64,000 nt of DNA from positions 264,391-328,390 of the forward strand of contig KN805379.1 in NCBI GenBank assembly GCA_000818945.1. Reading direction: 5' to 3'. The notes beneath the pieces were generated by a model. That model searched no databases and was not told the origin of the DNA. It worked only from the letters and a program-made list of their open reading frames with translations. The stretch comes from Schizochytrium sp. CCTCC M209059 (Eukaryota; Sar; Bigyra; Thraustochytrida; Thraustochytriidae). Shown here piece after piece: positions 32,645-41,282 of this stretch (the first letter of the stretch is position 1; the number at the start of each line of letters is the position of its first letter). Both the position numbers and the translations under genes were made by a program.

Positions 32645-33799
32645 TTAAAGCTTGGCGCGGTAGCCAGATTCCGCGAGTTCCTTGTTGCGAAAACTGCGCT
32701 GCATACGTTTGATGTTCCAAGCGTAGAGCGCTTGGGTCCCAAAGGGCACGTACTGGTCAACGACATTGGTCAGCGTCCCACCGGCATACGTGAGTGCACG
32801 ACCCCAGTAAAACGGGCCCTCGTCTTCGATGCCAGTGCCTGACATGTAGTCATTGCCTGTCATGTACTGAGCAAGCTGGTAGAGATACCTCTGTAGCGAG
32901 GTGACCGAGAACCCAGACTCTGAGGCCGCCTTCTCAGCGACGCCATCAAGAATCTCGCGCGGTCCAGAGCCCATGGGCTTGGCCTGATCGAGCATGCTCG
33001 CCATAAAGAACTCCTGTTGATCCAGGAGGGAATCGGGCAAGAGATCGGCCTCAATACCCAGAAGATAGCCAGCGTACTTCCACATGAGCATAAATGATGC
33101 CGTGTCGCTCGCTGAAAGCGAAATACCAACGTGCCGCAGCGATCTCAAGTTAACGTAGCCAAAGAGGCCCAGTGTAATGGCCAAGTCATGCTGATTGATG
33201 GCCTGCTCCGTGGGGTGCTTGAACTTTCCCGTGGCGGATAAGTGATGCCGCAAAGCCGCATGCAAGAGCCTTGTGCGTACGAGCGTATCATGTGCCTCGC
33301 CACCAGGCTCAAGCTCGCCAGGAAGGACCATTTTGCTAATCATGAAAGAAGTTTCCTGCACGCGCCGTGAGCTGTTGGGTCCCCCAAGTTGACCCATCGA
33401 GGTCACGATGGCTGCCTTGCGAAACATTGCACCACCGACCAAAGCCGAAAATAGAGAGACTGCCATGAAGGGAGAGTACACGGCAATGAGTTCTTGGCCG
33501 CGTTTGATCTTGTCGAAATCCATCCACGCAGGTACCGTCCACGCCTCTTGAAGAAAGGCCTCGCAGGCCGCCGAGTCTGCACGATGCTCTTTCACCTCTT
33601 TCAGCAAATCCGACATGTTTGTGATGCGGCCATTGATCTCCACGAGCGCGCGAATGCACTCGTCTGCGGCCGGGTCGCCCATCGTCCGCCATGCCTCGAA
33701 GCGCTCCTGCGAGAACCGCGTCGTGTACCGGAGCTCTTCCTTGGCCGGAATGCGGTTCAAGGCCATCACCTTGGCCGCGTACTCAAGGTCGTGCTGCAT
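32645..33799 (-). CDS. DUF2236 / mpaB-rubber oxygenase-like protein
   Basis: From ATG 33799 (MQHDLEYAAKVMALNRIPAK) the protein has 384 residues. It carries the DUF2236 (ER-bound oxygenase mpaB / latex-clearing protein) pattern: PAWMDFDKIKRGQELI, a hydrophobic SPFMAVSLFSALVGGAMF segment, VRTRLLHAALRHHL with conserved Arg and His, INQHDLAITLGLFGYVNLRS, and WKYAGYLLGIEADLLPDS. In the characterised relatives these residues surround a b-type heme and the enzymes are oxygenases; the substrate here is unknown. The frame is open another 78 codons upstream to ATG 34033, but that segment is Lys/Arg/Ala-rich with repetitive DNA, so I prefer the internal start. A TAGGCCTA motif at 34132-34139 would lie 99 bp upstream of the longer start. 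Confidence 0.82.
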   Translation of the reverse strand: MQHDLEYAAKVMALNRIPAKEELRYTTRFSQERFEAWRTMGDPAADECIRALVEINGRITNMSDLLKEVKEHRADSAACEAFLQEAWTVPAWMDFDKIKRGQELIAVYSPFMAVSLFSALVGGAMFRKAAIVTSMGQLGGPNSSRRVQETSFMISKMVLPGELEPGGEAHDTLVRTRLLHAALRHHLSATGKFKHPTEQAINQHDLAITLGLFGYVNLRSLRHVGISLSASDTASFMLMWKYAGYLLGIEADLLPDSLLDQQEFFMASMLDQAKPMGSGPREILDGVAEKAASESGFSVTSLQRYLYQLAQYMTGNDYMSGTGIEDEGPFYWGRALTYAGGTLTNVVDQYVPFGTQALYAWNIKRMQRSFRNKELAESGYRAKL

Positions 33800-35107
33800 C
33801 TTCCCTCTCGGCTCGCCGCCGCCGCTTTCTTTTGGCCCTGCTGCTCTTTTCGCCTCTCGCGCGATTCCGTTCTGCCGCACCGTCCTCTGTTTTGTCAAGA
33901 CGGACTTGGCTTCTGTCTTGGCTTTTGGCTTTTGGCTTGGCGCGCCAGATTGCGCAAGACCCCAAGTCCAGGTCGCGCGCAATCTGACTGCACGGCGGTC
34001 AGTCGAGCGGCTCGTTGCTTCTGGCTCGGACAATCAGTCGACACGCGCTCTACGCGCGCTACGCGCGTCGTCGGCGCTTGCTTGCTTGCTCGCTTGCTTC
34101 TGCACTCGTGGAGATGCTCGGGGTTGTTTCGTAGGCCTAGTTTTGCGTTTTTGATTGACTGTAAACATGACATGGGCGAGACAAAACAACTTGAAGATGA
34201 AGTTTCTTGTACAGTGTTTTCGAGCTGCTCAAGCACAAAGGCATTGAGCTCGAAGGAGAGTGACGATGTCAGGTTCGTTAGCGACCGCTCCATGGTTTTT
34301 GTAAGGATGTATCAACCTCTCTTGCATCGATGCAACTTCTTCCGGATCGCTTCATTTTTTTTTCTCAATGTTCCCGCGCATACTTTTCCGTGGTACAGGA
34401 TTTGTCTGACAAAACGACGCTTGAAAAGGGAAAGATTTTCCATTTTGCCCGCTTATCGGAGCTTCTTTCAGTATTTGAGCTATGGCAGAAGCTAATGTCT
34501 TGAAGAAGATGAGAAAGCAAATTGTAAATAACGATTGGTTTTTGTGCAACATGCGATTCCCAACCATCCAGCCGCGTGATGCCACGAGTGCTTCCGTCCA
34601 ATGTTCCTGTACCAAAAACAAAGGTTTGTGCCAATCGAAGCGCTGATCGTGCGTCCGCACAGCATCAAGCGTATCGTTCCGCTCGCCGACGCGGCATCGA
34701 AGAGATCGTCTTTCGCCGCGGCTCCAAAGAGCTTTCGCTCTCCCCCTTTTCTCCAGGTGGCCGTCTCGCCAATCCCGACGATCCTCAGCACCCCTTTCCC
34801 TCCGACGCTCTCCTCTCGCCGCACAGCACGCTCTCCCTCCCTCAAGGCTCCAGGCCGCCATCTCCAGCCCGCTCCGCTGCTCGCTTTCGTCGCGGCCCTC
34901 GTCCCAGCCAGCCCTGGCGTCCCGTTTTTTCCCTCAGCCTCCTCGCCTTGCTTCCTTCCTCCCTTCTGGTCTGCGCGAGGACGAGGCGGGAAGGGAAGGG
35001 CCTCGGCCTCGCAGGCAGGCCCCGCGAGGAGCACAACTCCAACTCCGACGCGGACGCGCGGCGGCGGCCGGGAGGGGGAGAGAGACGTCGCGGCGCTCGT
35101 GTATGCC
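33800..35107. other. divergent upstream region
   Basis: Upstream sequence shared by the DUF2236 gene (minus) and the His/Glu-rich orphan (plus). It contains a CTTG-rich run (about 34077-34100) and TAGGCCTA at 34132-34139. Long open frames at 34600-35100 are Arg/Pro/Ala-rich and not convincing. Confidence 0.5.
34132..34139. promoter_or_regulatory. TAGGCCTA palindrome (candidate promoter element)
   Basis: Exact copy of the octamer in the divergent upstream region of the DUF2236 gene. Function is inferred only from recurrence upstream of other genes. Confidence 0.3.
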
Positions 35108-36565
35108 ATGGCGTCGAGAGACCCGCACGATCCCCGCGACGCCGAGGCGGGCGTGCCGAATGAGGACCTCGAGCAAGAGCACGAACACGAGCACCACCAC
35201 CACCACCTCGAACACGGCGGCGAGGACGCAGTGGAGGACGCAGTGGAGGATGCAGTGGAGGATGCAGAGGTGATCGAAAGTAACCAAGATGCTGCGCAGA
35301 CGTCGACCGAAGATCAAGGTGCGGGCGACAACGCGCAAGGCGTAGATCCGGAGACCAACGATGCAGGGGAAGATGGCAAGCTCGAGGTCGATGGTGTCAC
35401 TGGCGCCGGCATGCAAGGAGACGACGACGAAGATCCGCATCAGCACCCGGACCATCTCGAGCATCACGAGCACGGCCATCTCAATGCTGATAACGCGGAC
35501 GCGAACCAAGAAGATCTCACGGGCCAGGATCACCAACTTCAACATCAAGATCAGGCGCAAACAGACCAAGATGGCGAAACACAACGAGAGGGACAGCAAC
35601 AGGACCATAGACAGTCGCAGGAAGCTTCAAATGTCGTTCCCGGCGATCATATACCGGCTCCGCCCCCGCCACTTCCAGCAGGTGTACATAGTATTCATGC
35701 GCTTTCACACATGGCGATGCCACAGCCAGACCCGCCTGGAACGATTCCGCCGGATTTTGGTCTCCCGACAACGAGCGACCCTAGGGCCGTGGTGGCGCCA
35801 CCAGCGTCTTTTGCAGCCAACAATTCGGGCCTCCCTGTGCCCGCGCTGGTCCACCCCTATGCCATCCGGCACACCGATGCAAACGGCCAGTTTCCAGTCT
35901 CTCTTCACGTTCTTGATGCGCAGACAGGCACGAGCACAGAGATTCCGGACCTGCATGGGCACATCATCAAGTTCATCAGCGTGAACAGCGTGCTCGTCTT
36001 CCTGGATGCGCCCACGCGTCTTCGTATTGAAAGGGTCATCACTGAGATCAACTTGCGCACCCGCGAGGACCCGACCAGCAAAGCCAAGGGACGCGAGGGT
36101 CAGCGCGAGCTCGTTTACACAATCGGAGACATTCATGTCCGACTCATCTTATACTCCAAACTGAATCGCAGCAAAAAGGACCAACAACGACAATGGCGCG
36201 AGCGCTGGGTAGAGGTTGTAAAAAACCTCACGCACGAGGCTCGATCTGGCAACGAGTCCAAAGTGATTCGAGAATTCCACGATTGGCTCGACTACTGCCG
36301 CAATTTTCTGCAAGAAAACAAGTCCAAGTCGCTGTCCATCCAAAATCTGGCTCCAACCCCGCAAAAACGCAAGCGCGACGCTCTCAAAGCCGAGGAGGAA
36401 GATGGTACCGTCGAAGCCTTCAAGGTCATGCGAAACGCCCTGGGCCAATACATTGTGCGCGCTGCTGACGGGCAAAACGATTCAAACGTGCGGCTCTCCG
36501 TCCTCGCATTTGTCGACCAACACAACAAGGACGCGCTCATTTTCCGCACAGATTCTGGGCCGTAG
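35108..36565 (+). CDS. orphan protein with His/Glu/Asp-rich N-terminus
   Basis: ATG 35108 gives 485 aa. The first roughly 240 residues are intrinsically disordered, with a His/Glu tract (EHEHEHHHHHLEH), tandem EDAV repeats, and many His, Gln and Asp residues. A Pro-rich segment (PPPPLPAGVHS) follows, then a conserved-looking globular C-terminal half (from about FPVSLHVLDAQTGTSTEIPD through LVYTIGDIHVRLILYSKLNR and KVIREFHDWLDYCRNFLQEN), with a basic PQKRKRD cluster at the end of the domain. No family is recognised. His-rich tracts can bind metals, but here that is only a compositional observation. The frame is open upstream to 34601 without a plausible ATG context, so 35108 is preferred. Confidence 0.75.
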   Translation: MASRDPHDPRDAEAGVPNEDLEQEHEHEHHHHHLEHGGEDAVEDAVEDAVEDAEVIESNQDAAQTSTEDQGAGDNAQGVDPETNDAGEDGKLEVDGVTGAGMQGDDDEDPHQHPDHLEHHEHGHLNADNADANQEDLTGQDHQLQHQDQAQTDQDGETQREGQQQDHRQSQEASNVVPGDHIPAPPPPLPAGVHSIHALSHMAMPQPDPPGTIPPDFGLPTTSDPRAVVAPPASFAANNSGLPVPALVHPYAIRHTDANGQFPVSLHVLDAQTGTSTEIPDLHGHIIKFISVNSVLVFLDAPTRLRIERVITEINLRTREDPTSKAKGREGQRELVYTIGDIHVRLILYSKLNRSKKDQQRQWRERWVEVVKNLTHEARSGNESKVIREFHDWLDYCRNFLQENKSKSLSIQNLAPTPQKRKRDALKAEEEDGTVEAFKVMRNALGQYIVRAADGQNDSNVRLSVLAFVDQHNKDALIFRTDSGP

Positions 36566-36704
36566 TTGAATAGATAAAATCAAAAAGTAAAGAGATGTCT
36601 CGCCGCTCTTGTTGTTGCTGCGACGTCCCAGCCAAACCTATTTTTCGAAGAAGAACAACTTTACGGCAGCAGCGCTTGCGCTTGCAGCCGGCTCGCTGTT
36701 CGGG

Positions 36705-38471
36705 ATGCACGGTCAAGGGTCGCCCGAGGCACCGAGCCGCCTGCGTCACCTCTTTGCCGGAGCAGGTGTCAAAAACGATGAAGAAGACGACGAAGACGAG
36801 GAGGACAGACCGATGACGCCGCTAACATGGTCAAAAGCCGCCGGCTATGGAGAAGAGCGCGAGGGCCTCCTGGGCACCAAGGCTCACGCGCGCCCACGTG
36901 TGACCTCCGGGAGCGGCGTCAGGCCGTCCGAAAAGACCAGCAAGACTGCGAATTTGAGGCTACTAGACCAGGCCATTGACGAGATCGGCGTCGGCGCATA
37001 CCAGAGACGCCTTCTCGTGCTTGCAGGCTTTAGCCTTTTTATCGACGTATCAGAAGGCGCGCTTCTCTCGCTTCTGTATGTCGAATTTGAGAATCTTTGG
37101 CACGTTGCTGCACCTGATCTCGCCGTAATTGGCGCCTTTGGCGCACTTGGCATGATGCTGGGATCCTTCTTTTGGGGCCTTCTCGCGGACGCCTTTGGCA
37201 GGCGACACGCATTCCGGGCCACGCTCATTATTTGCGTCATGGGTGGCCTCATCTCCTCCTTTGCAGGCTCTGTGTTTCAATTTGCTTGGGCGAGACTTAT
37301 CCTTGGTTTTGGTGCAGGAGGCAACCTCATCATTTGCCAATCTCTTCTTCTCGAAAGCTCTCCGCAGCGAGTGCGAGGACAGTACGTTGTTCTTTCCGGA
37401 GTGTCGTTCGGAGTCGCGCATCTTGTCATGGTCTCCCTGGCCTGGTTCTTGTTTCCGCGGATTGGTTGGCGTCACATGATTCGCTTCATATCGCTACTCT
37501 TTGTGCCCGCAATAGCTCAGCTCGCCTTCTTTGTTGAGTCTCCGCGACACCACATTCAGCATGGACAATTTCACCAAGCCGTAGTTGCAGTGAGATTCAT
37601 TGCAAAAGCTAATGCCAAGACGTGCCCCTCGTACTTTAATGTCGCAAACCTCGAATGGAGCGCACGAGAGAACGCCACGGCTGCCAAGGCGTCGCACGTG
37701 CCGTGGATGGCGCAGCGCACGAGGCGCCGTAAGCGTCATTTGCGAGTGCGAAAGCTTGGACCGCTTCTTCTTGTTTGGTTGCTCATGGCCATTTCTTCTG
37801 GAAATTTCCAGTTCCTCCCACTCGAACTTCGCGCCTACTTTGGGGGAGGTCAGGCGCATTACCTCACAGCTTGCGTTCTTAGCCTGGCTGGCCTCGCGGG
37901 GACCTTTGTCAACTACCATGTCGTCAAGCAGGTCCCGCGCCGAAGAGCAATTTTCTGCGGCGCACTTTTGCTCGCTGTCAGCACGCTCTCGCTCTGTGTA
38001 GAAAGGCACGCTGGTCTTATTTTTCTCAGTGTATTCTTCATGCACGCCTCCTTCTGCATCACTGTGAGCACGCTTTACACATATACCCCGGAGTCTTTTC
38101 CAACAAGTGTCCGCAATTCCGTCTACGGACTCTGTGTTGGCTTTTTCCGCGCAGGTGCCGTCATCTCGCCCTTCATCGCTTCGGCATTTTTTTCAAAAGT
38201 GCCCTTGTGTGCCACAAGTGCCTTCTTCGCGTCTATAAGCTTCGTTGCTGCACTTGTTGCGCTTTGTCTGCAGGGTGAAACACTTGGGCGCCCCCTCGAA
38301 GAAGAAGACGAAATGGAAGATGATGATGATAACGATGAGAATTCAAGCCGAAAATATGAAAATGATGATGCCGACGACGTCAACAACAACAATGTTCATG
38401 ACCACCGCGATTCAGATGATTCCGACAGCTTCGGAAATGATCGACAAGACCTGACGAGTAATATAAAATAG
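36705..38471 (+). CDS. MFS transporter, SV2/SVOP-like
   Basis: The 588-aa frame (first ATG 36705; ATG 36813 is another plausible start after an acidic run) encodes a 12-helix major facilitator. Signature sequences are GLLADAFGRRHAF (loop 2-3 MFS motif), RLILGFGAGGNLIICQSLLL followed by ESSPQRVRGQY in the first half, and the second-half helices with YTPESFPTSVRNSVYGLCVG, which is typical of the SV2/SVOP branch that carries organic ions or sugars. A cytosolic N-terminal tail precedes helix 1 (from LLVLAGFSLFIDVSEG). The C-terminal tail is very acidic (EEEDEMEDDDDNDEN). Substrate cannot be assigned. It lies only about 140 bp downstream of the orphan gene on the same strand. Confidence 0.9.
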   Translation: MHGQGSPEAPSRLRHLFAGAGVKNDEEDDEDEEDRPMTPLTWSKAAGYGEEREGLLGTKAHARPRVTSGSGVRPSEKTSKTANLRLLDQAIDEIGVGAYQRRLLVLAGFSLFIDVSEGALLSLLYVEFENLWHVAAPDLAVIGAFGALGMMLGSFFWGLLADAFGRRHAFRATLIICVMGGLISSFAGSVFQFAWARLILGFGAGGNLIICQSLLLESSPQRVRGQYVVLSGVSFGVAHLVMVSLAWFLFPRIGWRHMIRFISLLFVPAIAQLAFFVESPRHHIQHGQFHQAVVAVRFIAKANAKTCPSYFNVANLEWSARENATAAKASHVPWMAQRTRRRKRHLRVRKLGPLLLVWLLMAISSGNFQFLPLELRAYFGGGQAHYLTACVLSLAGLAGTFVNYHVVKQVPRRRAIFCGALLLAVSTLSLCVERHAGLIFLSVFFMHASFCITVSTLYTYTPESFPTSVRNSVYGLCVGFFRAGAVISPFIASAFFSKVPLCATSAFFASISFVAALVALCLQGETLGRPLEEEDEMEDDDDNDENSSRKYENDDADDVNNNNVHDHRDSDDSDSFGNDRQDLTSNIK

Positions 38472-38682
38472 AAAAATTGGAAACAAATGATCATCGGGTG
38501 AATTGTTATTTGGCATACACATCGACATGAAAAGTAGACATTGAACAGTTGCTTTACTTCTTGAACCTATACTGCAAAAACGTAGGTAATCGTGACAGTG
38601 TCAAAAATGCATCTCTTTGCGAAGAGTCAAACAAAAGGCACGGATGCATGGACGAATGGATACACGCGCTGCATCTTGAGAC

Positions 38683-39525
38683 TTAGTGCGCGCTTGGTCC
38701 CGGCCCAGATCCATGCGCCGCGAGCCCACCTCGCCACAAGCCCGCGCTTGCCAGAAAAGCGTCAGACTGCAAGTCTGTGCCAGCACGTTCGTGTCGCGCC
38801 CGCGCAGTACCGAGACCGGCAAAGAGCCCCCCCTCGTGGCCGGCATCTTCGGTTTGATTATTATTTCCTCCCATGGATGGGGCCCGTTCGACAATGGCAT
38901 TGCCAAAAATGTCAAACTTTTGCTTTTCCTGCACCGGACGCTTAAGAGATGTCATTCGACGCCAGTGTTCCTTGCGGCTGGTCTCGCGATCTCGCGCAGC
39001 AGCTGCCTCTTCCTCACGCGTCGCCTGCCCAAACGAGGATCGACGGGAAAACGATCCAGCGTGCGAAGTATTGTGCTGCTCGATGAGCTGCTGCAGTTCG
39101 TCGCTGCCAAAAGCGAATTTATTCGGCAGTCCCGCACCGCCATGCACGCGAATGTCGCGCGGCTTTTGCGACAAGAGATTCGGGTTGGGGCCTTCCGTCT
39201 CGCAGCCCATCTCGCGTTGTAGATTTTGCCGAGCATGTTCCTCGAGATCTTGCTCGACCTGTCGATGGACATGCAGCCGACGGCATGCCGCCTCGATGGC
39301 ACCTAGATTCGCGCGCGTTTTCGCATGCTCCGTTTGCTCCTCGGCAAGTTTACGCTGCAGGACAATGACCTCGCGCTTCAGATCTTCATTTTCGACCTCT
39401 TTGGCCTGGACAGACTCGAGCATTCGCTCCTCGTGACTAAAACTCTTGAGCGGGTTCCGCACACTCTGCTGAAGCGCGGGCGAGTCACGCTCTAGCTGTT
39501 GCTGAAAGGGCTGAGCCCTCTGCAT
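38683..39525 (-). CDS. coiled-coil orphan protein
   Basis: The 280-aa frame from ATG 39525 contains a strong heptad-like coiled coil at about 30-115 (EVENEDLKREVIVLQRKLAE and on through QVEQDLEEHARQNLQREM). A Ser/Arg-rich region follows (SHAGSFSRRSSFGQATREEE), then a basic stretch (SRKEHWRRMTSLKRPVQEK) and a Gly/His-rich end. I recognise no family; the composition suits a cytoskeletal or scaffold protein, but that is a guess. It is divergent from the UBA5-like gene with about 410 bp between ATGs. Support rests on length, composition and absence of a competing frame. Confidence 0.55.
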   Translation of the reverse strand: MQRAQPFQQQLERDSPALQQSVRNPLKSFSHEERMLESVQAKEVENEDLKREVIVLQRKLAEEQTEHAKTRANLGAIEAACRRLHVHRQVEQDLEEHARQNLQREMGCETEGPNPNLLSQKPRDIRVHGGAGLPNKFAFGSDELQQLIEQHNTSHAGSFSRRSSFGQATREEEAAAARDRETSRKEHWRRMTSLKRPVQEKQKFDIFGNAIVERAPSMGGNNNQTEDAGHEGGLFAGLGTARARHERAGTDLQSDAFLASAGLWRGGLAAHGSGPGPSAH

Positions 39526-39936
39526 CTTGCTCTCGCTTCACGTCTAGGTCCGTGTCGCTCACTCGCTTGCTTGCTTGCTTGCTTGCTTGCGTGCTTGCGC
39601 TCTCTTCACTGCCACGTCTTCTCGGTATGCAGCAGCAGCAGCAGCAGCAGGTGGCGGAGCCGGTGGGTTCGTGGGTGGGTGATGGCCGCGGCCGCGGCTT
39701 GGTACTTTGTGGACAAGAGGAGATGATACTGCAAGTAGTCGCACCCCCATCTTGCCTCTGCACTTTCGTGAAGGCGTGGCACACACTCTGTAACCAGGGC
39801 TATTACTTATGCGCTGAGACGACACAACGGCTAGATGTGATTGGGACACGCGTCCCATCGGCGGCAATCCCAGACTGACGGCACTGCACTCGCCTCAGCG
39901 AGACGCGAAGAAGAGCAAGAGAGAGCGTGGAGGGGC
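39526..39936. promoter_or_regulatory. divergent intergenic region (coiled-coil gene / UBA5-like gene)
   Basis: About 410 bp between two divergent starts, expected to hold both promoters. It contains a GCTT array (about 39566-39597) and a short CAG run (39629-39650). No defined site is recognised. Confidence 0.45.
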
Positions 39937-41178
39937 ATGCCCAGCGAGGAAGATGACGACATTGTCCTCACGGGCGACGACCTCATCGGATACGTGAATA
40001 AACTGAAAAGGTATGTCAGAATGCTAGAGGAAAGCCTGGCGGACGACGACGATGATGACGAAGACCACGATGGCGACAAGCCAAAAAGCCCAAAAGTAGA
40101 CGCCGAGATTGTCGCCAGCCTCTCTCGAGGGTCGAACAATCACAAGGACAGCTCTCCGGGGTCGTCGCCTACGCCTCTGCAGCAGCAGCAGCGGCAGCAG
40201 CAGCAACGACGACGACAGCAAACCTCTGGCGACAAAGGCGCCGACGACGGTCTTCCCCAATCGCCAACGAGCTCGTCCATTTCGCAGAGTCTTGTCCGAC
40301 GCGCAAGCTCTGCTCGGCGCGCAAAGCCTCTGCGGGAATGCACCGTCGTGATTGTAGGTCTCGGTCGCATCGGCGCCCGCGTCGCAGAACTCCTCGCGCG
40401 AGCTGGAATCGGAAGTCTTGCGCTCATTGACAAAGGCAGTGTCGAGCCTCGGCATCTCGAGTCTTCGCCATTTGGATGGGACCACGTAGGTCTGCCCAAA
40501 ACACAGGCAACGCGACTTCTATTGCACGCCATCAATCCCGGTCTCCGCTTGTCGTCGGAAATGGTCAATGTCAGCGCGAACATTCGTGATTCCGAAAGCA
40601 CAATCCTGAGAAACGCAGACGCAGATCTTATAATTGCCTGTCTTGATAGCGAGCCTGCGCGCCGCTGCGTCAACGACCTTGCGCTCGAGCTGAATGTGCC
40701 CTTTTTTAATGCGCAACTCAATGCAGACGTCAGTGCCGGCGTCATCAATCTCGTTCGACCTGGTCGCACGGCTTGCCTGCGCTGCCATGCTGCAAAAGAG
40801 ATGGCGAGCAGTCTTCAATCACGACGTACGCATGGAACTTCGTTTGCAGGCATCAATAATGCTTTGCGACCCGCTAAACTGGACATTCCGGGTGTTCCTC
40901 TTTTCTTTGCTGGTCTTGTCGCCCAGAACGCAATTAAGTTCTTGCGAATGGACGGGATCGTTTTGCCAACCTTCAAATTCAAATTTGGTGCCGATACTTC
41001 AATTTCGAGTTCTGCAAATGTCCAAAGCGACAAGTTCTCAACAAACGAGGATTCATCAAACCCCTCCAAAGCATCATCGGCCACAGAGACGGAGGCGAGC
41101 AAAGAGTTCAAATCCTTTGGCGCAGAACCGTTTCCCCAATGCTCGAATGAAATTTGCCTGCGTTACCAACACAGCTGA
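39937..41178 (+). CDS. UBA5-like E1 (ThiF-fold) homologue, possible pseudoenzyme
   Basis: From ATG 39937 the protein has 413 aa. After an acidic, Gln-rich disordered N-terminus (about 1-130, with QQQQRQQQQRRRQQ) comes a ThiF/E1 adenylation fold: VVIVGLGRIGARVAELLARA, GLPKTQATRLLLHAINPGL, ADLIIACLDSEPARR, a zinc CLRC pair, GLVAQNAIKFL, and at the end CSNEIC as the second zinc pair. The fold is closest to UBA5, the UFM1-activating enzyme. Two expected features are missing: the Asn/Arg motif after the second strand (HLESSP where UBA5 has an NxNR-type motif), and the active-site Cys, whose aligned position before the Pro of IPGVPLFFAG is not Cys. It may therefore be inactive or act differently. 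Preferred start is the first ATG; the frame is open further upstream from a TTG. Confidence 0.8.
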   Translation: MPSEEDDDIVLTGDDLIGYVNKLKRYVRMLEESLADDDDDDEDHDGDKPKSPKVDAEIVASLSRGSNNHKDSSPGSSPTPLQQQQRQQQQRRRQQTSGDKGADDGLPQSPTSSSISQSLVRRASSARRAKPLRECTVVIVGLGRIGARVAELLARAGIGSLALIDKGSVEPRHLESSPFGWDHVGLPKTQATRLLLHAINPGLRLSSEMVNVSANIRDSESTILRNADADLIIACLDSEPARRCVNDLALELNVPFFNAQLNADVSAGVINLVRPGRTACLRCHAAKEMASSLQSRRTHGTSFAGINNALRPAKLDIPGVPLFFAGLVAQNAIKFLRMDGIVLPTFKFKFGADTSISSSANVQSDKFSTNEDSSNPSKASSATETEASKEFKSFGAEPFPQCSNEICLRYQHS

Positions 41179-41282
41179 CGAACACGTCCATTTATCTCGT
41201 GTGCAAAAGCAGTAAGTAATTCGTCGCGAACCTTCATTCCTTTTATATTCTACCATGATATGATGCTAAATGTACGAGAGAG

